This document shows positions 41,955 to 51,216 of a stretch of 64,000 nt of DNA, in pieces. Made by a program: the position numbers and the translations under genes. Each line of letters begins with the position of its first letter. Within the stretch, counting starts at the first letter, position 1. The DNA is from Klebsiella pneumoniae. Lineage in GTDB: Bacteria; Myxococcota_A; UBA796; SXON01. The DNA lies in the NCBI GenBank assembly GCA_945862325.1, contig CAMAXZ010000002.1, positions 62,001 to 126,000 of the forward strand. Direction: 5' to 3'. The notes beneath the pieces were generated by a model. It was not told the DNA's origin. It ran no database searches and saw nothing but the letters and a program-made list of their open reading frames with translations.

Positions 41955-43648
41955 CGCTCGCCTCCCTGCGGGGCGGGGAGCACCGGCGGCCGGTCGTTCC
42001 CTTTCTCGCGGCGTTGGACCTCGACCTCGGTGACGAGGAGGCTCGGCGCGCTCGCGCTCACCGGCACCCAGCCGCTCTCGGCCCCGCACACGCCGTTGAA
42101 CACGTCGCGGTCATCGGCCGCCGCGGCGATGCGCGCGAAGGTCGTCAGCGGCGTGCCGATCATGTCGACCCCGCGCACCAGCTCGTCGGGCCGGCCGTCG
42201 GCGTACACCCGCCAGACGGTGACCGGCTGAACGACGAACGCGTTCGGCTCGCTGCGCCCGGTGAACGTGAACCCGCCGGAGATGTCGTCGAACACGAGGC
42301 CCCACGGCTTGCCCTGCTTCTTCACCTCGGCGATCAGCATCTCGCGGAGCTTCGCGTACGTGACGGTCTGATGCGCCTCGACGATGAGGTTGCCTTGGCG
42401 CGACACGGGGGCGAGGCCGGCCTGGCGCCGCCCGTGACCGTTGCTCTTCGAGAACCCGGCCACGGGAGACCGGGACATCAGGAAGTTCTCCAGAATTCCG
42501 TGGTTCACCAGAGAGACCCGCTCGGCGGGCACCCCCTCGTCGTCCCAACGGTAGTGCCCGTTGAGGTCGTGTCCCGCGAGCTCGCGGAGGGTCGGGTCGT
42601 CCCACACGCTCAGGAAGCGCGGCAGCACCGACTGCCCCACGCGCTTCGTGAACGTCTGCCCCTCGTCCTCGTCTTTCTGGCGGTGGCCCTCGACGCGGTG
42701 CCCGAAGATCTCGTGGAAGAACACCCCCGCGGCGCGCCCTCGGAGGATCGCGGGGCCGGCGTACGGGTCGATGAGGGGCGCCTTGCGGAGCGCGATGACG
42801 CTCTCCGCGACCCTCCGCGCCATCGCCGACACCTCGCCGCGCGTCGGCAGGTGCGCCACCTCGGCGACGTCGATGTAGTCGTACACCTGGAGGCTCATCC
42901 CGTCCGGCGCGGTGGTGTTCGCCCAGGCCGCCACCCGGAGCTGCGCACGCCCGTCATGGATGCGCGTGCCGTCGGCGTCGGCGAGCCAACGATGGTCTTC
43001 CGAAGTGGAGATCTGCACGGCGCTGTCGGCGATGTCCGGATAGTCGAGGAACACCCTGGATGCTTCGACGACGATCTCCCGCCACGCGGCCTCGTCGAGG
43101 GCGAGCGGCGCGGCCGGGGCGTCCGCGACCACGGGCGTCGCCGGCGCCCAGTCGTCAGAGGTGTCTTCCCGCTCGACCTTCACGGTGGCGTTCGCGCGGA
43201 CCTGGATGAGGCGACGCCGCGCGCCGCGGTAGGCGTCGTCGGCTGCGCGGACGAACATGTCGACCAGCGCAGGGCCGGACACCAGGGGCGCGGCGACCGA
43301 GGGGCGATCCGGCTCGGACCAGCCGGCGGAGTCGCGCAGCTTGTGGGTGTGATCGAGCTGGGGGGTGCCCACGCGGAGATCGACGTCGCCGACGCGTCGC
43401 AGGCCGCGCTCTTCGCCCGCCCAGGCGCCGTTCGTCCCCTGCAGGGTGACGCGTTTGGACTCGGTGATCGCCAACGCGACGTGGTGCGCCGCCTCGGGCC
43501 GCGCCCCAACGACCTGCCGGACATGACCGACGGCGCGAACCAGCGCGACCATCGGATCGTCGAGCGCGGGCGGCGCCGCCTCAGCCGCGAGCGCCGCGCC
43601 CGCGAGCGCCACACCCGCGAGCACCGCCCAAGGACGAACCACGTTCAA
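41951..43648 (-). CDS. Exported TldD-like metalloprotease
   Basis: The 565-residue protein has signal peptide VVRPWAVLAGVALAGAALAAEA. The catalytic zinc motif is FFHEIFGHRVEGHR, the TldD HExxGH type. The C-terminal domain includes YRWDDEGVPAERVSLVNHG, SNGHGRRQAGLAP and FDDISGGFTFTGR, all TldD landmarks. Start TTG 43648 is chosen because GGAG sits 5 nt upstream. A GTG at 43642 is the alternative. With the downstream TldE-like subunit it should form a periplasmic TldD/E heterodimer that trims modified peptides. The substrate is unknown and no precursor peptide is obvious, although the upstream 133-residue acidic protein is a neighbour. Confidence 0.85.
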   Translation of the reverse strand: MNVVRPWAVLAGVALAGAALAAEAAPPALDDPMVALVRAVGHVRQVVGARPEAAHHVALAITESKRVTLQGTNGAWAGEERGLRRVGDVDLRVGTPQLDHTHKLRDSAGWSEPDRPSVAAPLVSGPALVDMFVRAADDAYRGARRRLIQVRANATVKVEREDTSDDWAPATPVVADAPAAPLALDEAAWREIVVEASRVFLDYPDIADSAVQISTSEDHRWLADADGTRIHDGRAQLRVAAWANTTAPDGMSLQVYDYIDVAEVAHLPTRGEVSAMARRVAESVIALRKAPLIDPYAGPAILRGRAAGVFFHEIFGHRVEGHRQKDEDEGQTFTKRVGQSVLPRFLSVWDDPTLRELAGHDLNGHYRWDDEGVPAERVSLVNHGILENFLMSRSPVAGFSKSNGHGRRQAGLAPVSRQGNLIVEAHQTVTYAKLREMLIAEVKKQGKPWGLVFDDISGGFTFTGRSEPNAFVVQPVTVWRVYADGRPDELVRGVDMIGTPLTTFARIAAAADDRDVFNGVCGAESGWVPVSASAPSLLVTEVEVQRREKGNDRPPVLPAPQGGER

Positions 43649-43705
43649 GGAAACTCCGCGCAGCCGTCGCTGTATCGTGCCGGCGCCGCGCGTCGCGCAG
43701 GGACG

Positions 43706-44107
43706 CTACTCGTCGTCGTCGTCGCCGCCGCCGATCTCGTCGAAGAAGCCGTCGGGGTCGTCCTCTTCGTCCTCGTCCTCGTCGTCTTCGTCCTTGCTGG
43801 TCCACTCGACCTCGCAGACCTTCTCGACGAGCGAGACCACCTCTTCGCCGGTGAACTCGAACTCGTCGTTGCTCTCGAACTCCTCCTCGAGGAGCTCGAG
43901 CAGGCTCGCTTCGAGCTCGCCGGAAGACTCGAGCTTGAGGATGATCTCATCCCCGTCGTCGACCTTGAGCTCCTCCGTGACGGTCCCGATGAGCTCGATG
44001 ACGTAGGACGCCACGGTCTCGGGGTCGGGAGCGCCCGTCTGGGCGTCGAGGTACTCGTCGAGCTGCTCCACCAGGGAGTCGCGCATCTCGTGCGGGAGCT
44101 GGATCAT
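43706..44107 (-). CDS. Acidic protein of unknown function
   Basis: The 133-residue protein starts MIQLPHEMRDSLVEQLDEYL, helical in character. The middle has a repeated acidic-hydrophobic pattern (SLLELLEEEFESNDEFEF) and the C-terminal 30 residues are almost all Asp/Glu with a GFFDEIGGGDDDDE end. No signal peptide, TM or Cys. It ends 57 nt upstream of the TldD-like start on the same strand and may be cotranscribed. It could be a chaperone-like or ribosome-associated acidic protein, but nothing in the sequence decides this. Confidence 0.6.
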   Translation of the reverse strand: MIQLPHEMRDSLVEQLDEYLDAQTGAPDPETVASYVIELIGTVTEELKVDDGDEIILKLESSGELEASLLELLEEEFESNDEFEFTGEEVVSLVEKVCEVEWTSKDEDDEDEDEEDDPDGFFDEIGGGDDDDE

Positions 44108-44297
44108 CGGCTGGCCTCGTTGTCCGGTGGGCGCGCGTATAGCGGACGAGCCGGAGGCGATCAAGGGTGCTGTGACGTGGTCGCGTCGCGGGGCCCCATC
44201 GCGGGCGTCGCGCGCGCAAAATCCCGGCCGAGGATCCCCCCGCGGCGCCCGATCGACGCGAGCCGCGGTGCGGCGGGGAGCCGCCCCCATCGTTTCC

Positions 44298-44305
44298 GGA
44301 TAGCC
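44298..44305 (+). promoter_or_regulatory. Candidate -10 box, adenosine-deaminase-family gene
   Basis: GGATAGCC ends 6 nt before ATG 44312 with no ribosome-binding site between, another possible leaderless start. The remaining 190 bp of the gap up to 44108 shows nothing else I can name. Confidence 0.3.
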
Positions 44306-44311
44306 CCATGC

Positions 44312-45544
44312 ATGACCCCATCGCCCGCCCTCACGCGCGCGTTGATCCGCGCGCTCCCCAAGGCCGATCTCCACGTTCACCTTGATGGATCGCTCCGCGT
44401 CGGTACGCTGATCGAGCTGGCCAGGGAGCGCGGTATCGCCCTGCCGAGCGACACCGTGGACGGCATGAACGAGCTCGTGTTCAAGCCGTCGTACGCGGAC
44501 CTCGGCGAGTACCTCGCCGGCTTCTCGTGGACGTGCGCCGTGATGCGCGACGCCGAGGCGCTCGAGCGCATCTCGTACGAGTTCGGCCTCGACAACTTCG
44601 ACGACGGCGTGCGCTACGTCGAGGTGCGGTTCGCGCCGCAGCTCCTGCAGCACGGCGACTTCGACACCGCCGCGGTGCTCGCCGCCGTGGACGCGGGCCT
44701 GGCGCGGGCGCAACGTGAGGTCAACCGGGCGCTCGGCCCGGAAGATCTCCCCTTCCGCTACGGCATCATCGTCTGCGCGCTCCGCATGTTCAACGAGCAT
44801 TTCTCGGCGTACTACGGTCAACTCGTGCGCGCGTTGCCCCGTGCACCGCGCAAGAGCGTGTTCGCCATGGCCAGCCTCGAGCTCGCCCGCGAGGCGGTGC
44901 ACGCGCGCGACGAGCTCGGGATCCCCGTGGTCGGGTTCGACCTGGCTGGCCAGGAGGATGGGTACCCCGCCGAGGACCACCAGGCGGCCTACGACTACGC
45001 CCAGGCGCACTTCATGCACAAGACGGTGCACGCGGGAGAGGCCTACGGCGCGGAGAGCATCTTCCAGGCCATCTCCTCGCTCCACGCCGACCGCATCGGG
45101 CACGGCTACCTCCTGTTCTCCCCGGAGCGCGTCGTCGACCCGCGCATCCGCGACCCGCACGCCTACGTGCGGCGCCTCGCCGAGTACATCGCCGACCGGC
45201 GCATCACGCTCGAAGTGTGCATCACGTCGAACCTTCAGACCAACCCGCGCATCCGCGCCGCGAAGGACCACGCCCTCCGCAAGATGATCGACAACCGCAT
45301 CTCGGTCGCCCTGTGCACCGACAACCGCCTCGTCTCGCACACCACGATGACCGACGAGATCGCCCTGGCCGTGCGGGAGTGCGCGGTGACCACCCGCGAG
45401 CTGCGGGACATCGTGATCCACTCGTTCAAGCGGAGCTTCTACCCGGGCTCCTACCTCGAGAAGCGCGCGTACGTGCGCAAGGCGATCGACGTCTACGACC
45501 AGACCGTCGCGCGCTTCGCCGAGCGGGCCGAGCCCGCGGTCTGA
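44312..45544 (+). CDS. Adenosine deaminase family protein
   Basis: The 410-residue cytosolic metal-dependent deaminase has zinc-ligand motif KADLHVHLDGS near the start, VHAGEAYG with the catalytic Glu, SLHADRIGHG, and CTDNRLVSHTTMTDE. In classical adenosine deaminases the last motif is TDDP. Here the second Asp, which contacts the base, is Asn. This may shift the substrate, for example toward a modified nucleoside. Length is above the usual 330-350 because of insertions around 160-200. The frame stays open upstream across the convergent genes, but ATG 44312 gives a normal N-terminus. It is a single gene. Confidence 0.85.
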   Translation: MTPSPALTRALIRALPKADLHVHLDGSLRVGTLIELARERGIALPSDTVDGMNELVFKPSYADLGEYLAGFSWTCAVMRDAEALERISYEFGLDNFDDGVRYVEVRFAPQLLQHGDFDTAAVLAAVDAGLARAQREVNRALGPEDLPFRYGIIVCALRMFNEHFSAYYGQLVRALPRAPRKSVFAMASLELAREAVHARDELGIPVVGFDLAGQEDGYPAEDHQAAYDYAQAHFMHKTVHAGEAYGAESIFQAISSLHADRIGHGYLLFSPERVVDPRIRDPHAYVRRLAEYIADRRITLEVCITSNLQTNPRIRAAKDHALRKMIDNRISVALCTDNRLVSHTTMTDEIALAVRECAVTTRELRDIVIHSFKRSFYPGSYLEKRAYVRKAIDVYDQTVARFAERAEPAV

Positions 45545-45562
45545 ACGCCGTGGGCCGGACGC

Positions 45563-47068
45563 TCAACGCGCGCGGTTGAGCCGCAGCGCCTCCGCCCAGC
45601 TGTCCGCCGCGGCCGCGCTCGCGCCCAACGCCTCCTGGCAGCGCCCCCGCGCCCACAGGAGCATCGACCGCGCCGGGGTGTTGGCGGCCGATCGGGCGAG
45701 CCCGCGATCCGCCGCCCGTAGCGCCGCCGCGGCGTCGCCGGCCTCGAGGAGCGCGACCGCGGCGCGCACCGTTGCCTCCTGCGCGACGGGCACGCGGCGG
45801 TCCCCGGCGAGCGAGAGGTACAGCTCCGCCTTGGCCTGCGCGCCCGACGCGGCTTCCGCCGCCGTGAACACCGCCGCGACGTCCGGGTACACACTCCAGT
45901 CGACCTCGCGGCGATCGGCCGGGTAGGCGTCGGCGGCGGTGACGGCGGTCTCCTTCGCGAGCTGTTCGAGGGGCTGCGACGGGTCGTCGAGGGCGTCCTC
46001 GTCCTCGGTGGACGCGCGCTGGGTCGCGATGTTGTCGCTCGGGCGGCGCGGGGCGCCCGCGGCGCGACCGTCCGCCGCCGCGCCGGACCCATAGCCGCCG
46101 GCGCCTCGGCCGCGCCCCACGTCGGCCTCCGCCACCACCTCGGCTTTCTCACGCTCGGTCGTCTGCTTCGCAGAGGAGACGCGCTCTTCGAACGCTTCCG
46201 AATCCGCCACCGGGGCCTCCGGCGGAGGGGGCGGAGGGGGCGCCGGGGACGCGGCTGGCGACGACACGGCCGCGGGCGCTGCGGCCGCCGGCGACGCCTT
46301 GGCCGACGGCCGCGGCGATGGCGCGGGCGCCGCGTCGGCCGTGGGCGCCGGCGCGGGCTCCGACGCCACGTCTCCGCGCACCGCGCCTTCGGGGGGCGTG
46401 ACCCAGGAGGCCTCGCTGTCCGCGTTCTCCCGGGCCGCGCGCGACTCGGCCCGATCCGCGCGGTCCGTCAGGGTGTCCGAGCCAGCCCTCGGGGCTTCGA
46501 CGCCGGGCGCCATCTCGGGGATGCCGCCGAGCTGCGGCGACGCCGCCGGGGCGGCGGTCGCCGGAGCGGCCGGAGGGGCCGGGGGGGACTCCGCGGCGGC
46601 GCGCTCCTCCGCTTTCAACGACCCATCGGGCGTCGCCAACCGGATCTGCCGCGGGACGACGAACGCCAGCACCGCCGCCGCGGCCAGCCCGATCGACAGC
46701 GCCGGGGCCGCCCACCAGGCCCGGCGTTTGGGGCGGCGCCGTTCCCGCTCGGCGCGCTCCGCCGCCTCGGCCGCCTCCCGGGCCGCGTCGAGGGCCGCGC
46801 GCGCCGCCGCCGCGGCGTCTCGACGCGCGCCACGCCCCTCGACGCTCGTCGGGAACGCCACGACGTTGTCGGGCGCGTCGGCGGCAAACGGGCCCCCCTC
46901 CACGCGGGCGAGCACCTCGTCGAACGACACGCGCGGCGCAGGCGCCAGGTCCGGACGCAGCACCCAGATCGCCGCGAGCGCGTCGGGGTCGACGCCCTCC
47001 GGGGGATCCGTGCCCGGCGGAGCGGCGAGCCACTCGGCGAGGCGTTCGGCTTGTTCCTGCTCGGTCAT
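45563..47068 (-). CDS. Anti-sigma-factor-like single-span protein with helical repeat C-terminus
   Basis: The 501-residue protein has a cytosolic N-terminal part of about 115 residues (MTEQEQAERLAEWLAAPPG) and a charged helix (RAALDAAREAAEAAERAERE). One TM is at WWAAPALSIGLAAAAVLAFVV. A long Ala/Pro-rich disordered region of about 200 residues follows. A periplasmic C-terminal part resembles TPR-type pairs (AVALLEAGDAAAALRAADRGLA). The ATG overlaps the ECF sigma stop by 4 nt, so it is the natural candidate for the cognate anti-sigma. It lacks the HxxxCxxC zinc motif, so it is not a ZAS-type. Role inferred from gene order. Confidence 0.7.
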   Translation of the reverse strand: MTEQEQAERLAEWLAAPPGTDPPEGVDPDALAAIWVLRPDLAPAPRVSFDEVLARVEGGPFAADAPDNVVAFPTSVEGRGARRDAAAAARAALDAAREAAEAAERAERERRRPKRRAWWAAPALSIGLAAAAVLAFVVPRQIRLATPDGSLKAEERAAAESPPAPPAAPATAAPAASPQLGGIPEMAPGVEAPRAGSDTLTDRADRAESRAARENADSEASWVTPPEGAVRGDVASEPAPAPTADAAPAPSPRPSAKASPAAAAPAAVSSPAASPAPPPPPPPEAPVADSEAFEERVSSAKQTTEREKAEVVAEADVGRGRGAGGYGSGAAADGRAAGAPRRPSDNIATQRASTEDEDALDDPSQPLEQLAKETAVTAADAYPADRREVDWSVYPDVAAVFTAAEAASGAQAKAELYLSLAGDRRVPVAQEATVRAAVALLEAGDAAAALRAADRGLARSAANTPARSMLLWARGRCQEALGASAAAADSWAEALRLNRAR

Positions 47069-47601
47069 TCGGTTTCGGGCTCGTACACCTTGCGGAAGGC
47101 CGCACAGGCGCGGTGGAGGATGACGTCGAAGTTGCCGACCGTGACCGCCATGCGCTCCGCGCAGGCGTCCCGGTCGAGATCGTCGAGGAGCCGAAGCTGC
47201 AAGGCTTCGGCGTAGCGGGGATTGAGTCGGGTGAGCGCCGCTTCGATGGCCCTTCGACGCTCGTCGGCCTCTACACCTTCGTCGGGCGCTGCCGACGACG
47301 CGTGGGCCCGCTCCTCGGCCTCGACCGCGTCCTCGAGGCGACGCGCGCGCGCCTGGGCGCGCACGACGTCGGTCGCACGGTTGATCGCGATGCGGCGGAT
47401 CCAGAAGTAGATGCTGCGATTGGCGTCGGGCCGGTACTGCTCGATCCGCTCCAGCACGATGCGGAAGGTGTCCCGCAGCACGTCCTCCGCGGCCTCCCGT
47501 TGCGGGAGCCGGGGCAGGAGCACCTCACGGAACAGACAATCCCCGTACCAGGCGTACAACGTCGCCGCCGCGGCACGGTCGCCCTTGCGGACGCCCTCCA
47601 C
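47065..47601 (-). CDS. ECF-family RNA polymerase sigma factor
   Basis: From GTG 47601 the protein has 178 residues. Region 2 is LYAWYGDCLFREVLLPRLPQ to IEQYRPDANRSIYFWIRRIA with INRATDVVRAQARA. Region 4 is ALTRLNPRYAEALQLRLLDD and DACAERMAVTVGNFDVILHRAC. The only ATG/GTG/TTG start in frame is GTG 47601, but it has no ribosome-binding site and truncates region 2. A CTG at 47649 has GGAGG 4 nt upstream and would add 16 residues (FDEAELAPIADERAVV). The real gene may therefore run to 47649. Downstream is the membrane-bound presumed anti-sigma. Confidence 0.82.
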   Translation of the reverse strand: MEGVRKGDRAAAATLYAWYGDCLFREVLLPRLPQREAAEDVLRDTFRIVLERIEQYRPDANRSIYFWIRRIAINRATDVVRAQARARRLEDAVEAEERAHASSAAPDEGVEADERRRAIEAALTRLNPRYAEALQLRLLDDLDRDACAERMAVTVGNFDVILHRACAAFRKVYEPETE

Positions 47602-47653
47602 GACGGCGCGCTCGTCCGCGATCGGAGCGAGCTCGGCCTCGTCGAACAGGGCG

Positions 47654-47658
47654 CCTCC
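47654..47658 (-). promoter_or_regulatory. Strong ribosome-binding site pointing to a CTG start of the ECF sigma gene
   Basis: Reverse-strand GGAGG is 4 nt before CTG 47649, in frame with the sigma coding sequence. A stop (TAA) lies 17 codons upstream of the CTG and no standard start codon intervenes. This supports non-canonical initiation. Confidence 0.4.
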
Positions 47659-47714
47659 TCGTCCGCCCGCGAAGGGAACGCCGGAGGACAGCGGATCTTA
47701 CACCGCGCGCCCAC

Positions 47715-47722
47715 GTTATGCT
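47715..47722 (+). promoter_or_regulatory. Candidate -10 box, OmpA/TSP3 gene
   Basis: GTTATGCT ends 10 nt before ATG 47733. It overlaps an alternative ATG at 47718, which argues for the later start. Confidence 0.38.
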
Positions 47723-47732
47723 TCCGGCCCCC

Positions 47733-49154
<1,422 letters not shown>

Positions 49155-49155
49155 C

Positions 49156-49173
49156 GGGGCCGCCCCCGGCCCT
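49156..49173. terminator. Possible bidirectional hairpin between ompA-like and nadK genes
   Basis: GGGGCCG-CCCC-CGGCCCT can form a 7-bp stem with a 4-nt loop in the 18 bp convergent gap, overlapping the nadK stop by one base. No T-run follows, so it is at best a weak terminator. Confidence 0.3.
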
Positions 49174-49940
49174 CAGGCGCCCTGCAAGACCTTCCGGATC
49201 ATGGTCGACGTGAAGTTGTGCCCCTCCGCGAAGCACAACGTCACTTCGTCGGAGCCTCCGACGATCTCGACCATCACGATGTCCTCGTGCGCGACACCGT
49301 CGGACACCGCGCGCGCGGGCCGCTCTTCCGCGTCGAGCACCTCCACGCGCACGGTGGTGCCGAGCGGCAGCAGCAACGGGTGAAGCCGTGGGTGGTGCGG
49401 GCAGATCGCGGTGACGTGCAGCTGCCGGAGCAGCGGGTGGGCCGCGGGACCGCCGGCGCTGAAGCTGTAGGCCGTGCTGCCCAGCGATGTCGCGATCACG
49501 ATGCCGTCGCACACCATGTGCCGCACCACCTCGACGCCGTCGACGGTGACCCGAAGGTGGCAGGTCTGCCCACGCATGCGCTCGACATAGACGTCGTTGA
49601 GCGCGCGCGCGTCGAACAAGGCCCCGGCGCGATCGGCGGCCCGCATCCGCAGGCGCGGAAAGCGCGGCGCCAGCCAACGATCGGCCACCAGGAGCCGCGC
49701 GACGGTGCGCGCCACGGTGCCGGGCTCACCGGGGAGGTCGTTCATCAAGAACCCGAGGTGTCCGCAATTGACGCCGACATACCGGACGGCGCCGCCGTGG
49801 CGCGCGATGGCGCGCAGCATGGTGCCGTCGCCGCCGAGCACGACGCACACGTCGGGCGCGAGGCCCTCGGGCGGGGCGGCCTGGACCAGGGCGGCCTCGA
49901 CAGCGCGGGCGCGCGGCGACTCGTTCGCGTAGACGATCAC
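49173..49940 (-). CDS. nadK: NAD kinase
   Basis: The 255-residue cytosolic enzyme phosphorylates NAD to NADP. Motifs: VVLGGDGTMLRA (GGDGT), YVGVNCGHLGFL, LNDVYVER, CDGIVIATSLGSTAYSFSAGGP and AICPHHPRLHPLLL. All match the NadK family. It is a little shorter than the usual 270-300 residues at the N-terminus. The start is GTG 49940 with GGAG 8 nt before it. It is divergent from dapF-like with 35 bp between starts. The two appear to share one GATAAC/GTTATC box. Confidence 0.94.
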   Translation of the reverse strand: MIVYANESPRARAVEAALVQAAPPEGLAPDVCVVLGGDGTMLRAIARHGGAVRYVGVNCGHLGFLMNDLPGEPGTVARTVARLLVADRWLAPRFPRLRMRAADRAGALFDARALNDVYVERMRGQTCHLRVTVDGVEVVRHMVCDGIVIATSLGSTAYSFSAGGPAAHPLLRQLHVTAICPHHPRLHPLLLPLGTTVRVEVLDAEERPARAVSDGVAHEDIVMVEIVGGSDEVTLCFAEGHNFTSTMIRKVLQGA

Positions 49941-49961
49941 GGAGCGACTCCGGGCGTGCGG

Positions 49962-49967
49962 GATAAC
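49962..49967. promoter_or_regulatory. Shared bidirectional -10-like box for nadK and dapF-like genes
   Basis: GATAAC on the + strand lies 8 nt before ATG 49976. Its complement GTTATC lies 21 nt before the nadK GTG. The whole gap is 35 bp, so a single box may serve both directions. Confidence 0.35.
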
Positions 49968-49975
49968 GTCGTCGG

Positions 49976-50725
49976 ATGCGGATCACCCGTTCGCACGGTC
50001 TGGGCAACGTCTACCTCGTGGTCGAAGCCGCGGGCCCGCTCACGCCCGCGCAGGTCGTCGCGCTGTGCGACCGGGCGACGGGCGTCGGCGCCGACGGGGC
50101 GCTCGAGCCGCTGGACGGTGGCGCGCGCGTCCGCATCTGGAACCCCGACGGGTCGCTCGCGGAGAAGTCAGGCAACGGGCTCCGGATCTACGCGAGGTGG
50201 CGCGCGGATCGCGGCGCCGCCTCGCCGATGACGGTCTGGACCGACGCCGGGCCCGTGGTCGCCGACGTGTCGGACGCGGCGATCACCGTCGACATGGGCG
50301 TTGCCCGGATCGTCGGCGTCGAGCAGCTCGCCGGCGTGTGGGTCACGCGGGTGGACGTGGGCAACCCGCACGCCGTGGTCGACGGCTGGCCTCCGGACTG
50401 GCGGGCGATCGGCGCGCGGCTGGAGCACGCGGTGGAAGGTCGGACGAACGTTCAGTTCGTCGACGTTCGCGACGGCGTGGCGCACGTACGGATCTGGGAG
50501 CGCGGGGCGGGAGAGACCCCGGCCAGCGGCTCGAGCGCGTGCGCCGTCGCGCGGGTCTGCGTCGAACGAGGCGCGCTCGCCTCGCCGGTGACCGTGCGCA
50601 TGGCGGGCGGCGACCTGCGCGTGGAGGTGGCCCCGGACGGGCGCGTGCGCCAGACCGGCCCCGTCGAGGTCGTGAGCACCTTCGACCTCGATCCTCGCTG
50701 GACGGGGGCGCGCGGATGGTCCTGA
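49976..50725 (+). CDS. dapF: Diaminopimelate-epimerase-like protein with Ser at both catalytic Cys positions
   Basis: The 249-residue protein has the full DapF pattern: HGLGNVYLVV start, NPDGSLAEKSGNGLRIYA, VDVGNPHAVV, RTNVQFV and WERGAGETPASGSSACA. In DapF the two acid/base residues are Cys in xCGNGxR and xCGxGAC. Here both are Ser (Ser65 and Ser184), with a Cys at 189. Substrate-binding Asn, Glu and Arg positions look conserved. It may still racemise LL-DAP less efficiently, act on another amino acid, or have lost activity. The leader appears very short. Its stop overlaps the next gene by 10 nt, linking it to three envelope genes. Confidence 0.82.
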   Translation: MRITRSHGLGNVYLVVEAAGPLTPAQVVALCDRATGVGADGALEPLDGGARVRIWNPDGSLAEKSGNGLRIYARWRADRGAASPMTVWTDAGPVVADVSDAAITVDMGVARIVGVEQLAGVWVTRVDVGNPHAVVDGWPPDWRAIGARLEHAVEGRTNVQFVDVRDGVAHVRIWERGAGETPASGSSACAVARVCVERGALASPVTVRMAGGDLRVEVAPDGRVRQTGPVEVVSTFDLDPRWTGARGWS

Positions 50726-51216
50726 GCCTCGTCGCCTTGGCGCTCGCCGCCGACGACCAGCGCGTGGTGCTGCACGCCACGTTCGGCGACCGCGTCCCCG
50801 AGAAGGTCGTCGGCGCGGTGCAGCAGACCGACGCGCGCCAGGTCGTCACCTTGGTCGACGATGGGTCCGACCCCGCCGACGCGCGCGGCGACCGTGTGTA
50901 CACGGGGTCGGTGCGCGGGACGCCGGCGCAGTACCTCATGGTGACGCTGTCGGTGACGGAAGCCGGCGCGACCTCCGAAGTGTGGACCGGCGCCGTGCGG
51001 GCGGGACTGGAACCGAGGGTCGACCTCGCTTTCGAAGTGACGACCGGGCCCGACGGCACGCTGGCGGCACACCGGCGCGCGAGCGCGAGCCCGGGGCGCC
51101 TCGCCCACGCCACCGAGGCGCTCCCGCTCCTCACCGCCGCGGCCTGGGGGATCGTCGCGCTCGGCTTCGGGGCGTTCCTGGCCGCGGACCGTCGTGCCGC
51201 GCGTGGGCCCGCGTGA
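50716..51216 (+). CDS. Single-span exported protein with choice-of-anchor-X-like domain
   Basis: The 166-residue protein has signal peptide MVLSLVALALAAD, then an Ig-like domain with LVDDGSDPADARGDRVYTGS. That is the DDG...GDxxYT pattern of choice-of-anchor X domains. A TM near the C-terminus (LLTAAAWGIVALGFGAFLAA) is followed by a few basic residues. ATG 50716 lies inside the end of the dapF-like gene. Its stop overlaps the following start (GTGA). It is the smaller counterpart of the protein at 52790, the two flanking a polytopic protein. Probably a periplasmic sensor or anchor. The function is not known. Confidence 0.7.
   Translation: MVLSLVALALAADDQRVVLHATFGDRVPEKVVGAVQQTDARQVVTLVDDGSDPADARGDRVYTGSVRGTPAQYLMVTLSVTEAGATSEVWTGAVRAGLEPRVDLAFEVTTGPDGTLAAHRRASASPGRLAHATEALPLLTAAAWGIVALGFGAFLAADRRAARGPA

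Noticed and set aside
42014..44311. Upstream extension of the deaminase frame giving a 1176-residue protein
   Set aside because: The extension is antisense to the TldD-like and acidic-protein genes. Family similarity begins at the residue chosen as start.
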